Source of the DNA: Tenacibaculum sp.
GTDB taxonomy: Bacteria > Bacteroidota > Bacteroidia > Flavobacteriales > Flavobacteriaceae
Assembly: GCA_020629275.1 (NCBI GenBank)
Contig: JAHDDQ010000029.1
Coordinates: 1-36,463 of the forward strand
Direction of reading: 5' to 3'
DNA: 36,463 bases
The notes under the pieces are model-generated. The model worked only from the letters and a program-made list of their open reading frames with translations, made no database searches and had not been told where the DNA came from. This document shows, piece after piece, positions 8,513-16,190 of the stretch; position 1 is the stretch's first letter; every line of letters starts with the position of its first letter. A program made the position numbers and the translations under genes.

Positions 8513-8520
8513 CAAATTTA
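8513..8520 (-). promoter_or_regulatory. Putative -7 box for the OmpA-family gene
   Basis: The reverse strand reads TAAATTTG at 8520-8513, 22 bases before the ATG at 8490. No TTG is found at the usual -33 distance. The gap is shared with the divergent apbE promoter. Confidence 0.45.
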
Positions 8521-8573
8521 AAAAAATGAAACAACAAAAAGTTATCTTAACGCTATTTTAGTACAGATAGGTT

Positions 8574-8581
8574 TATTTTTG
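8574..8581 (+). promoter_or_regulatory. Putative -7 box for apbE
   Basis: TATTTTTG fits TAnnTTTG. It covers the in-frame TTG at 8579, so transcription would begin after that codon. This supports translation from the ATG at 8600. No convincing -33 TTG is present. Confidence 0.45.
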
Positions 8582-8599
8582 TTAAATAAATATAAAATC

Positions 8600-9574
8600 A
8601 TGGGTAAGCAACAATATATTTTATTAACGCTATTAATTGTACTAATGTGTTCCAGTTGTGCAACTTCCAAGAAAGAAGAATACACAAGATTGGAAGGGTT
8701 TGTTTTTGGAACTACATATCACATAACTTATAAAAGTACAGTGAATTACGAAGAACCTATAAACACTATCTTTAAGAAGTTTAATAATTCATTGTCTACA
8801 TATATCCCAAACTCAATTATTTCTAAAATTAATAAAGGAGATACAACCGTTGTAGTAGATGATTATTTCGTTGAAGCTTTTGATAAAGCTAAAAGAATAT
8901 ATGTAGAAACTGATGGATATTTTGATCCAACAATAGGTAAGTTGATCGATGCTTATGGGTTTGGCTCAGGTAAAGAGCAGAAAAATCTTACAGAAGAAGA
9001 AATCGAGGAGTTAATGAAATCTAAAGGCTTTGATGAGATAATATTGAAAGACAGAAGAATACAAAAGCCAAACAATATTGAATTTAACGTTAATGCATTT
9101 GCTAAAGGATTGGGAATCGATGTGGTAGGCCGTTTTTTAGAAGATAATAAAATACAAGATTATCTAGTAGAAATAGGAGGAGAGATAAGAGCTAAAGGAA
9201 AGAGTCCAAGAGGTAAGTTATGGAAAGTAGCTATTGACGATCCAAATACAGATGGAACAAGGAGTGCATCTAAGTTTATAACATTAGATAACCAATCTAT
9301 GGCTACTTCAGGTAATTATAGAAAGTTTAAGATTAATACAAAAGGTGAAAAAATAGTACATACAGTAAATCCTAAGACAGGATTGGCACAAGAAAGTAAG
9401 TTATTAAGCGTTTCGGTAGCGTCTACGAAAGATTGTGCTGATGTCGATGCTTATGCAACTGCTTTTTTAGCAATGGGTTTAGAAAAAACGAAAAACTTTA
9501 TAGCAAAGAAACCATCACTTAAAGTTGTCCTTCTATACGCTGAAGAAGGAGGAATTAAAGAGTTTTCTAATTAA
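8600..9574 (+). CDS. apbE: FAD:protein FMN transferase (lipoprotein)
   Basis: Transfers FMN from FAD onto a Thr/Ser of target proteins, in Bacteroidota classically the NqrB/NqrC and RnfG/RnfD subunits, working on the periplasmic side. From the ATG at 8600 the product has 324 residues. A reading from TTG at 8579 would add seven residues but overlaps the -7 box. The N-terminus is a lipoprotein signal (LMCSSC). Family motifs are present: ETDGYFDPTIGKLIDAYGFG, FNVNAFAKGLGIDVVGRFL, YLVEIGGEIRAKG, MATSGNYRKF, HTVNPKTGLA and DCADVDAYATAFLAMG. The last contains the D..D.yaTal metal-binding region. Length is normal for the family. No nqr genes are visible nearby, so the substrate cannot be named from context. 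Confidence 0.92.
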   Translation: MGKQQYILLTLLIVLMCSSCATSKKEEYTRLEGFVFGTTYHITYKSTVNYEEPINTIFKKFNNSLSTYIPNSIISKINKGDTTVVVDDYFVEAFDKAKRIYVETDGYFDPTIGKLIDAYGFGSGKEQKNLTEEEIEELMKSKGFDEIILKDRRIQKPNNIEFNVNAFAKGLGIDVVGRFLEDNKIQDYLVEIGGEIRAKGKSPRGKLWKVAIDDPNTDGTRSASKFITLDNQSMATSGNYRKFKINTKGEKIVHTVNPKTGLAQESKLLSVSVASTKDCADVDAYATAFLAMGLEKTKNFIAKKPSLKVVLLYAEEGGIKEFSN

Positions 9575-9615
9575 GATACTTATTTATAGGGATATTTTAT
9601 AATCTTAGTTGAAGG

Positions 9616-9623
9616 TACTTTTG
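9616..9623 (+). promoter_or_regulatory. Putative -7 box before the 445-residue protein
   Basis: TACTTTTG matches TAnnTTTG, 26 bases before the ATG at 9649. No -33 TTG is seen at the right spacing. It suggests the gene is transcribed separately from apbE. Confidence 0.4.
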
Positions 9624-9648
9624 AGAAAGTTTAATTAAAACTCAAAGT

Positions 9649-10986
9649 ATGAAATCATCTATACCTAAAGCAGAAGAGCAAGAATTATTAGAAAGACAGT
9701 TAAATTCAAGAACTGTAAAAGATAATAAAGTATTCAAAATAGTAGTGAGTCTAACATTGTTGTTTTTACTTTTAACCACTAATTCTTTTTCTCAAACGTC
9801 TGTAGCATTTGCTTCTAAGGCATTAGCTGTAGAGAAAGTTGTGCAGCGTGGGCTGAATAAGTTTGACGGGATTTTAGACCGACAACAGCGTGAACTTTTT
9901 GTTAATGCTAGTAACTTAATAGGTGTACTGAAAACACAATTTTCAGATGTTTTTTCTGATGTAGAGAAAGAGTTGACAAGAAAGCAAATCGAAGTTTTTA
10001 ATGATTTAACAAGAATAGAACTAGAGTTAACAAAGGTCTTAGAAGAGCAAGTGGATCAGATTGCTGATGTTGCTCTAGACATACAAAACACAATTACGAG
10101 ATTACCTTTTACCAGAAGATTTCCAACTCCCACGAATGTCGATATACCAGTTTTCACACATCAGCAAGAAGGTGTTTTTTCAATAACTATCAAAGGAATA
10201 AATTTAAAAAGCGATAAAAATTATATCATTCTAAATGGTAAAAAATATACAAATCCAACAATTCCGAGTGTTAAAGAAAATACATATAGAATAGCACTAA
10301 CAAATAACGATGTTTTCTCTGATTCTTTAAACGTATTAGAAATTCATTTATTTAGAAAACGTTTTTTAAGAGGAACTAAAGAATACATATACACCACTAA
10401 TTATAGTGTGTTACCAAAAGAGATAGCGAAGGTTAAAGTGTTTTATGAAACGCGAGAAGATAAAAGAGTTTACACAAACGAGTTTAAAGAAATAGTAGCT
10501 AAAACTCCGGGTAGTTGTAGTTGGTCTCAGAGTGAAAGAAATGTAAATAGAAGAAGTAATGATAGGAAAATCGATCTAACTACGGTTCGAATTTTAAAGC
10601 AAAGAAGTGCGCGTGGAGGTAGCGATTGTCATTTTCATAGAAACTCAAGCACTGAATTTTCAATCAGAGCAAGAGCTAGAGCCAAAAGATGTTGTAATCC
10701 TTTTAATTGTGGTACAGGTAGAACGGAATGTGCCGTTTACTGGAAAGAATACAAGATAGTAGACGATTATAAATCTCAAACAGTTATTCACGATCTGCTA
10801 TACGATACTCAAGAAGTAATAGAGTTACCAAAAAATACATCGAAGTTTATTAAGACTCAAATAGAGTTTTACAATGGTAAAAGTATTGTAATAGATGATC
10901 CTGTTTTTGAGAAGTATTTTGTTAAGTTTAAATACGATGCGGCCAGGCAGCAAGTTTATTTAGCTTTTAAAGCTAGTGTTAATTAA
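9649..10986 (+). CDS. Unrecognised exported or membrane-anchored protein with Cys-rich region
   Basis: I do not recognise this 445-residue protein. It begins with about 30 polar, charged residues and then a hydrophobic stretch (31-45) ending NSFSQ, which looks like a flavobacterial signal-peptide end. That makes a very long signal peptide or a single membrane anchor. Residues about 55-150 are helical and amphipathic (KELTRKQIEVFNDLTRIELE). Residues about 165-255 look beta-rich, perhaps an Ig/IPT-like domain (VFSITIKGINLKSDKNYIILNG). Six Cys lie between 290 and 361, including RCCNPFNCGTG (347-357), within a segment unusually rich in Arg, Ser and Asn (about 290-350). The six Cys could form disulfides or a metal site. 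It follows apbE by 74 bases but has its own -7 box. The convergent methyltransferase gene ends only six bases away. Confidence 0.6.
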   Translation: MKSSIPKAEEQELLERQLNSRTVKDNKVFKIVVSLTLLFLLLTTNSFSQTSVAFASKALAVEKVVQRGLNKFDGILDRQQRELFVNASNLIGVLKTQFSDVFSDVEKELTRKQIEVFNDLTRIELELTKVLEEQVDQIADVALDIQNTITRLPFTRRFPTPTNVDIPVFTHQQEGVFSITIKGINLKSDKNYIILNGKKYTNPTIPSVKENTYRIALTNNDVFSDSLNVLEIHLFRKRFLRGTKEYIYTTNYSVLPKEIAKVKVFYETREDKRVYTNEFKEIVAKTPGSCSWSQSERNVNRRSNDRKIDLTTVRILKQRSARGGSDCHFHRNSSTEFSIRARARAKRCCNPFNCGTGRTECAVYWKEYKIVDDYKSQTVIHDLLYDTQEVIELPKNTSKFIKTQIEFYNGKSIVIDDPVFEKYFVKFKYDAARQQVYLAFKASVN

Positions 10987-10992
10987 CTATAA

Positions 10993-11763
10993 TTAATGTT
11001 TGAAACAAACAGGTAAAATTTCACCCTTAGCGAGCGCAAAACGTTGCACGTCGATTTTTTCAATTTGGTCAGTATAATTAATTTCATTAACCTTAAAACC
11101 AACAGATCTAAGCTTCTCGAAGTAGTCTAAACCATAAATTCGAACATGATCGTACTGACCAAAAATTTTAGCTCTTTCCTTAGGGTCTGTTATGCTATTA
11201 TCTTCAAAGGTAGTTGCTCTTGTTAAATCCTGTGGTATTTGAAAAATTCCAAAACCACCAGGTTTCATAACTCTAAATAATTCCTCCATTGCTTTACGAT
11301 CATCAGGAATATGTTCTAAAACATGATTACAAAATACAATATCGAATGTATTATCATCAAAAGGAAGATCACAAATGTCAGCTTTAACATCAGCAATTGG
11401 AGATTCTAAATCTGAAGTTATATAATCTAAATTATCTAGTTTTCTGAAACGTTTTAAAAAACATTGTTCAGGAGCTATATGTAGTAGTTTTCTTTTTTGA
11501 GAAGCTGTAAAAAAGTCAGTTTCATTTTTAAGATAAAGCCATAACAATCGATGTCTTTCTAGAGATAATGTAGATGGTGATAAAACATTTTCTCTTTGAG
11601 TTTCATATCCGTAAGGAAGCATTTTTCTGAAGGATCTATTATCAATAGGATCAGTAAAATTATCTCCTTTCAGCCACCAAGAAAGCAAAGGTCTCACTAA
11701 GTAACTGGCTTTAATTAGTAAAGGCCTTGGAATTGTATTTAAAACAGTCTTGAATACAGACAC
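10993..11763 (-). CDS. Class I SAM-dependent methyltransferase
   Basis: A 256-residue methyltransferase of the Methyltransf_11 type. SAM-binding motif I appears as LLHIAPEQCF (about 88-97), the APE variant seen in some class I enzymes in place of a canonical GxGxG. It is followed by ADICDLPFDDNTFDIVFCNHVLEHIPDDRKAMEELFRVMKPGGFGIFQIP, which supplies the acidic motif, the motif IV region and the KPGG turn. The N-terminal 60 residues contain a hydrophobic, Trp-rich stretch. The substrate is unknown. The gene starts three bases after the map stop, so it is almost certainly co-transcribed with map. The convergent neighbour is six bases from its stop, with no terminator between. Confidence 0.85.
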   Translation of the reverse strand: MSVFKTVLNTIPRPLLIKASYLVRPLLSWWLKGDNFTDPIDNRSFRKMLPYGYETQRENVLSPSTLSLERHRLLWLYLKNETDFFTASQKRKLLHIAPEQCFLKRFRKLDNLDYITSDLESPIADVKADICDLPFDDNTFDIVFCNHVLEHIPDDRKAMEELFRVMKPGGFGIFQIPQDLTRATTFEDNSITDPKERAKIFGQYDHVRIYGLDYFEKLRSVGFKVNEINYTDQIEKIDVQRFALAKGEILPVCFKH

Positions 11764-11766
11764 AAT

Positions 11767-12585
11767 TTATAAAACTAAAGGTTGCTGTCTAAATTCACTT
11801 TCCTCGTCACTTTCAATACCTAAAGCATCATATATATATTGAAATGTAGAAAGTAATTCTGGTTTTCCGTCTATAATTGCTACATCGTGTTCAAAGTGAG
11901 CAGAAGGTTTTCCATCTAAAGTAGTTATCGTCCAACCATCTTTGTGTTGTCTTATTTTATGTGTACCCATATTAGTCATTGGTTCGATAGCAACAACCAT
12001 ACCTTCAACAAATTTTTTGCCTCTTCCACGTCTACCATAGTTAGGCATTTCAGGGTCTTCATGCATTGTTTTACCCAATCCATGTCCAACAAGCTCTCTA
12101 ACTATTCCATAACCATGTTTTTCAGTAAATTGTTGAATTGCATACCCAACATCACCAACACGATTTCCAACTTTTAATTCACGAATACCAACATACAAAC
12201 TCTCTTTGGTAATATCGAGTAATTTTTTAGTTTCAGTAGGAATTTCTCCTACAGGAAATGTGTAAGCATGATCTCCGTAAAAGTCATTTTTTATGGCACC
12301 ACAATCTATCGATATAATATCTCCTTCAACAAGTGGTGTATTGTTAGGTATTCCATGTACAACCTGTGCATTAGGGCTCATGCATAGAGTATTAGGAAAG
12401 TCATACAGCCCTAAAAAACCAGGAATAGCACCTTGCTCACGAATAAAATCCTCAGCAAGCTTATCAAGATATAAGGTAGTAACTCCAGGCTTAACTTCTT
12501 TAGCTAACATACCTAAGGTTTTAGACACAACTAAAGCACTTTCGCGCATTAATTCTATTTCTTCTCTGGTTTTCTGTATAATCAT
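11767..12585 (-). CDS. map: Type I methionine aminopeptidase
   Basis: Removes the initiator methionine from nascent proteins in the cytosol. The 272-residue product keeps all catalytic residues of type I enzymes: His77 (NAQVVHGIP), metal ligands Asp94 and Asp105 (ISIDCGAIKNDFYGDHAYTF), His168 (ELVGHGLGKTMHEDP), Glu201 (AIEPMTNMG) and Glu232 (SAHFEHDVAI). Length and motif spacing are those of the family. A short C-terminal tail of acidic residues follows the catalytic core (about 250-272). It has a -7 box 19 bases upstream and a methyltransferase gene directly downstream. The housekeeping role is secure. Confidence 0.96.
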   Translation of the reverse strand: MIIQKTREEIELMRESALVVSKTLGMLAKEVKPGVTTLYLDKLAEDFIREQGAIPGFLGLYDFPNTLCMSPNAQVVHGIPNNTPLVEGDIISIDCGAIKNDFYGDHAYTFPVGEIPTETKKLLDITKESLYVGIRELKVGNRVGDVGYAIQQFTEKHGYGIVRELVGHGLGKTMHEDPEMPNYGRRGRGKKFVEGMVVAIEPMTNMGTHKIRQHKDGWTITTLDGKPSAHFEHDVAIIDGKPELLSTFQYIYDALGIESDEESEFRQQPLVL

Positions 12586-12603
12586 GGGTCAATAATATGC
12601 GTA

Positions 12604-12611
12604 CAAAGATA
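12604..12611 (-). promoter_or_regulatory. Putative -7 box for the map operon
   Basis: The reverse strand reads TATCTTTG (12611-12604), fitting TAnnTTTG, 19 bases before the map ATG. No -33 TTG at the proper spacing. It suggests map-methyltransferase is a unit separate from the thioredoxin-like gene upstream. Confidence 0.45.
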
Positions 12612-12641
12612 CTTTTTTACTTAAAAATAGCCATAGGATTT

Positions 12642-13358
12642 CTACTTTTCATAAGCGTGTTTATATCCTTTTCCAGAAACAATTTGTAGCATGTCGTATT
12701 CTAAGGTTGCATCATCAACAGTGTGCTCAACAAATCGACCTATTTCTTTTCCATTTTTATAAAATATAAAAGTAGGTACTCTAATAATGTTGTATCCTTT
12801 TTCTAACCCCTTCGCTTTTTTACTTTTATTAACTGTAATTAGTTTTAGATTTTTTAAATCGTAAAGAGCATCATCTAAGATTTTATAAAAATTAGGAACT
12901 TCTCGTTTACTATCGCCACACCAAGTTCCCATAAACGCCTTAATTTTTATTCCTTCAAGCTTTGGAATTAGGGAGTTTATTATCATTTTATCAGTTTCAT
13001 AATAACTGTAATAGTCATTAAACCATTCACTTCCATAGGGTTCTCTTTTTAAATCTTTTCTCGTAGCAATACCCACCAAATGACCATTTTTATTTTTAAC
13101 AGCTTTTAGCTTTTTAGCTCTAGAAGTTCTGGTTCTTCTATTTTTAATGGTTTTCCTTTTTTTCTTATTTGAAGCAAAGGATCTCTTACTTTTAGTAGTT
13201 TTTGTATTTTGGTTGTTGGTGGTTATTACAGCTTCTTTTTCTGTAGTAACAGTACTTTTACTTTTAGTAGTTGCTTTATTTTTAGTTGAACCACAAGAAC
13301 TGATTATAGAAACGGTTAATAAGAATATGGCTAATAATAATGTAGTTTTCTTTATCAT
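12642..13358 (-). CDS. Thioredoxin-like lipoprotein with CGDS motif
   Basis: A 238-residue protein. Residues 1-22 are a lipoprotein signal (IISSC, Cys22). Residues 23-90 form a low-complexity linker very rich in Lys, Thr, Ser and Arg. Residues about 95-235 form a thioredoxin-like domain: the strand IKIKAFMGTWCGDSKREVPNFYKI (split over 136-160), the cis-proline loop VPTFIFYKNGKEIGRF and a final helix. The active site reads W-C-G-D-S (146-150): the second Cys of CxxC is replaced by Ser, so it cannot form the usual internal disulfide. It may work as a monothiol enzyme or only as a binding protein. It starts nine bases downstream of the gpmI stop, so co-transcription is likely. The precise role is unknown. 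Confidence 0.8.
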   Translation of the reverse strand: MIKKTTLLLAIFLLTVSIISSCGSTKNKATTKSKSTVTTEKEAVITTNNQNTKTTKSKRSFASNKKKRKTIKNRRTRTSRAKKLKAVKNKNGHLVGIATRKDLKREPYGSEWFNDYYSYYETDKMIINSLIPKLEGIKIKAFMGTWCGDSKREVPNFYKILDDALYDLKNLKLITVNKSKKAKGLEKGYNIIRVPTFIFYKNGKEIGRFVEHTVDDATLEYDMLQIVSGKGYKHAYEK

Positions 13359-13367
13359 TTTTGAAAA

Positions 13368-14885
13368 TTAAATTAATGAGTTTTGTGTCATTTCTTCTGG
13401 TTGCGTTACCCCGATTAATTGTAATATTGTTGGAGCGATATCTCCTAAAACACCATTTTTTATAGATTTCAGATCATTGTCTACAAGAACTAAGGGAACA
13501 GGGTTTGTTGTGTGAGCTGTATTAGGACTTCCATCTTCATTAATCATGGTTTCACAATTTCCATGATCTGCGATTACTAAAGTAGTATATCCATTTTTTA
13601 GTGCACTTTCTATAACGGCTTTGGTACAAATATCTACTGTTTCACAAGCTTTTATTGCAGCTTCAAATACACCTGTGTGACCAACCATATCGCCATTTGC
13701 AAAATTCAAACACACAAAATCTACTTCACCTTTTTCCAATTCAGGAACTATAGCGTCACGTATTTCATAAGCACTCATTTCAGGTTTTAGATCATAAGTA
13801 GCAACTTTTGGAGAAGGACATAATAATCGTTTTTCTCCTTCAAACTCTTTTTCTCTTCCTCCAGAGAAAAAGAAAGTCACGTGCGGATATTTTTCAGTTT
13901 CAGCAATACGGATCTGTTTCTTTCCTGCTTTTGCTAATACTTCTCCTAATGTGTTCTCAATATTCTTTGTGTCATAAATAACTTCGATACCTTTAAAAGT
14001 TTCGTCGTAATTTGTCATAGTAACAAAATACAAAGGAGTTTTCTTCATTTTAAATTCTGGAAAATCTTTTTGATGTAGCGCTTGAGTTAATTGGCGTCCT
14101 CTGTCAGTTCTAAAATTAAAGAAAATAACAACATCATCTTTTTGTATGTTTCCTTTAGGGTGGTTATTGTCATCAACCATCACTATGGGCTTAATAAATT
14201 CATCCGTAGTGGAATTTGCATAGTTTTCTGAGATACTTTGCAATGCATCTTTAGAGAATTCTCCAACTCCATTAACTAAAGCATCGTGTGCTAAAGCTAC
14301 TCTTTCCCATCGGTTATCTCGATCCATAGCATAATATCGTCCAGTAATAGTAGCAAGCTCACCTGTACTTTGCTTCATGTGTTTCTGAATGTCTTCAATA
14401 AAATGTAATCCAGATTTAGGATCGGTATCTCTACCATCTGTAAAAGCATGTAAATAAACATTCTTTAAATTATAAGCATGAGCGGCATCTAACAAACCTT
14501 TAAGGTGATTGCTGTGTGAATGAATTCCACCGTTAGAAACCAACCCTAAAAAATGAACACTTTTTTTATGTTCTTTTGCATATTTGAATGCGTTGACTAG
14601 CGCTTTTTCATCAGCTAATGTATCATCTTCAATCGCATTGTTTATTTTTGCTAAATTTTGGTAAACTATTCTACCAGCCCCCAAATTAATGTGTCCTACT
14701 TCAGAATTTCCCATTTGTCCAATAGGTAATCCAACATGCTCACCATCCGTTCGTAATTGAGCGTTAGGGTACTTTTCGTATAATGAATTTATATATGGAG
14801 TTTTTGCATTATAAACAGCTGAAACTTCTGGCTTTTGAGTAATTCCCCAACCGTCTAGAATCATTAAAATTACTTTTTTATTCAT
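13368..14885 (-). CDS. gpmI: 2,3-bisphosphoglycerate-independent phosphoglycerate mutase
   Basis: Interconverts 3- and 2-phosphoglycerate in glycolysis and gluconeogenesis without a bisphosphoglycerate cofactor, using two metal ions. The 505-residue length is typical. The catalytic Ser61 is in QMGNSEVGH. Metal- and substrate-binding motifs are present: LMILDGWG (Asp11), SNGGIHSHSNHL, TDGRDTDP, YYAMDRDNRW, FFNFRTDRGRQL, NFANGDMVGHTG and VIADHGNCE. These match the alkaline phosphatase superfamily core with the inserted transferase domain. It is upstream of, and probably co-transcribed with, the thioredoxin-like gene. No TAnnTTTG match was seen in the first 100 bases upstream. Confidence 0.96.
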   Translation of the reverse strand: MNKKVILMILDGWGITQKPEVSAVYNAKTPYINSLYEKYPNAQLRTDGEHVGLPIGQMGNSEVGHINLGAGRIVYQNLAKINNAIEDDTLADEKALVNAFKYAKEHKKSVHFLGLVSNGGIHSHSNHLKGLLDAAHAYNLKNVYLHAFTDGRDTDPKSGLHFIEDIQKHMKQSTGELATITGRYYAMDRDNRWERVALAHDALVNGVGEFSKDALQSISENYANSTTDEFIKPIVMVDDNNHPKGNIQKDDVVIFFNFRTDRGRQLTQALHQKDFPEFKMKKTPLYFVTMTNYDETFKGIEVIYDTKNIENTLGEVLAKAGKKQIRIAETEKYPHVTFFFSGGREKEFEGEKRLLCPSPKVATYDLKPEMSAYEIRDAIVPELEKGEVDFVCLNFANGDMVGHTGVFEAAIKACETVDICTKAVIESALKNGYTTLVIADHGNCETMINEDGSPNTAHTTNPVPLVLVDNDLKSIKNGVLGDIAPTILQLIGVTQPEEMTQNSLI

Positions 14886-15280
14886 TGGTTTATGATTGAA
14901 ATGTAAAAATACTAAAGATTTTTATGGAATAATTAAAATTTAACGAAACCGATTGCGAGTTGGACTGTAATCAATAATTAATAAGAGTATCTCTGAATAT
15001 TTTTTTTGCTGTTTTTTTAAGGTCATTTTTTTTAGCCACATAATCTTATTTGTTAACTCTTTGAGAAATCTTCAATATTTTGTTTTCAATATTTAATTTT
15101 TACAAGCTTATTGGTTTTAAAATATTCATTTTTCATAAGTTTTGTCGCTAAATTTTAAGTGCTTTTTTTAGCAGGTTAATCTATTTTTTGTTTGTAGTTT
15201 TGCAAACTTTTTAAAAAAGATTAAAAGTGTGACATTCTTAGAAATAAGGTGTCAAAAACATGTAAAATTTGAATAACAAA
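14886..15280. other. 395-bp divergent gap between gpmI and the coiled-coil gene
   Basis: No gene was recognised. The gap is very AT-rich with several T runs (around 15001-15035). It contains one clear -7 box for the forward gene (15195-15202) and must also hold the gpmI promoter, for which no consensus match was seen. A function beyond regulation is not supported. Confidence 0.5.
15195..15202 (+). promoter_or_regulatory. Putative -7 box for the coiled-coil gene
   Basis: TAGTTTTG fits TAnnTTTG and lies 78 bases before the ATG at 15281. The leader would be about 70 nucleotides. No TTG at the proper -33 distance. Confidence 0.45.
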
Positions 15281-16123
15281 ATGAAAGTATTAAGAATTAT
15301 TATCCCATTAGTAGCACTTGTTTATTTTACCAATATCCAACGAGGTTTTTCTCAAGATATTACAAGAGCACAAAAAAGAGAAATTAGAAATCAAGAAGAA
15401 GATATTCGTGTTAATGAAGAAATGCTTTTAAGTGGTATAAAAGGATTGGAAAGAATAAAATCTAGATTAGAAAAGGTAAAGAGTAAAGGAAGAATTTCGA
15501 AAGAAGAATTAGGCCGTAAGGAAAAGATAGTAAGAAGTGTAGAAGCAAGACTTGCTAGGCTTGATGGAAAAATAAACACACAGAAAGAAGCTTTACAAAC
15601 GTATAAAGAAAGTATACAAGTAAATGTTGAAAAGGAAGTAACGCCAGTAGTCGAAGAAAAGACGACAAAAACTGCAAGTACAAATAATGAAGACTTAGCT
15701 GCTAGAGCAAAAAGAATTAAAGAGGCTAGAGAAAAGTTAGAGAGAGAAATGGAAGAGAGTAAAGCTGCATTTTTGAAGCAACAAGAGGAATTACGCAAGG
15801 AGAACCAAAAATTAGCGCAACTAGATAATCAACTGAAGGCAGAAAAAAAAGCAATTGAAGATAAGGTTTCTGCTGCAAAGAGAAGAAAAATAATGGAGTA
15901 TGAAGATGATATTAGTGTTAATGAAGAAATGCTAATTAGTGGTAAAGAAGGTTTAAACAGAAAAAAGAATCAATTAGAGAAGGCTAAACAAGAAGGAGCT
16001 TTAACTACTGAAGATGTAACAAGAAAAATGTCGATCATCAAAAGAATAGAAAAAAGATTAAACACATTACAAAGTGAAATTAATACTAAAAAAGAAGCGA
16101 TGAATGCGCTAAAAGCATCTTAG
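15281..16123 (+). CDS. Secreted coiled-coil protein with two-copy repeat
   Basis: A 280-residue protein when started at the ATG at 15281; an in-frame TTG at 15269 would add four residues but gives no better signal peptide. Residues 1-25 are a signal peptide ending GFSQ. The rest is highly charged and helical. Residues about 33-106 and 202-275 are two copies of the same unit, aligned without gaps at an offset of 169 residues: both read D-I-x-V-N-E-E-M-L-x-S-G-x-x-G-L, then LEK.K..G, then RK..I....E.RL, ending INT.KEA. Between them (about 135-200) is a long K/E-rich coiled coil (REKLEREMEESKAAFLKQQ). No enzymatic motif is seen. It is likely a periplasmic or extracellular structural protein; the function is unknown. 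It is monocistronic with a terminator. Confidence 0.7.
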   Translation: MKVLRIIIPLVALVYFTNIQRGFSQDITRAQKREIRNQEEDIRVNEEMLLSGIKGLERIKSRLEKVKSKGRISKEELGRKEKIVRSVEARLARLDGKINTQKEALQTYKESIQVNVEKEVTPVVEEKTTKTASTNNEDLAARAKRIKEAREKLEREMEESKAAFLKQQEELRKENQKLAQLDNQLKAEKKAIEDKVSAAKRRKIMEYEDDISVNEEMLISGKEGLNRKKNQLEKAKQEGALTTEDVTRKMSIIKRIEKRLNTLQSEINTKKEAMNALKAS

Positions 16124-16152
16124 TATTTTTTTCAAAATTTTAATATTTTAGT

Positions 16153-16186
16153 AAAAAGAGGAAATCATCTGATTCCCTCTTTTTTA
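16153..16186. terminator. Bidirectional terminator
   Basis: The stem 16153-16166 pairs with 16171-16184 with a single A/C mismatch (AAAAAGAGGAAATC with GATTCCCTCTTTTT) and a 4-base loop, flanked by A and T runs. It lies between the convergent coiled-coil gene and M48 protease gene and can serve both strands. Confidence 0.85.
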
Positions 16187-16190
16187 TTTA

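Noticed and set aside
8579..8599. TTG start for apbE
   Set aside because: The codon lies inside the TATTTTTG -7 box, and the ATG at 8600 gives a normal lipoprotein signal.
12293..12595. Forward open frame of 100 codons over map
   Set aside because: Antisense to a strongly conserved housekeeping gene with all catalytic residues; no independent support.
15391..15798. Reverse open frame of 135 codons within the coiled-coil gene
   Set aside because: It is the antisense of a K/E-rich coiled coil, which commonly yields long Ser/Phe/Leu-rich shadow frames; no signal or family is seen.
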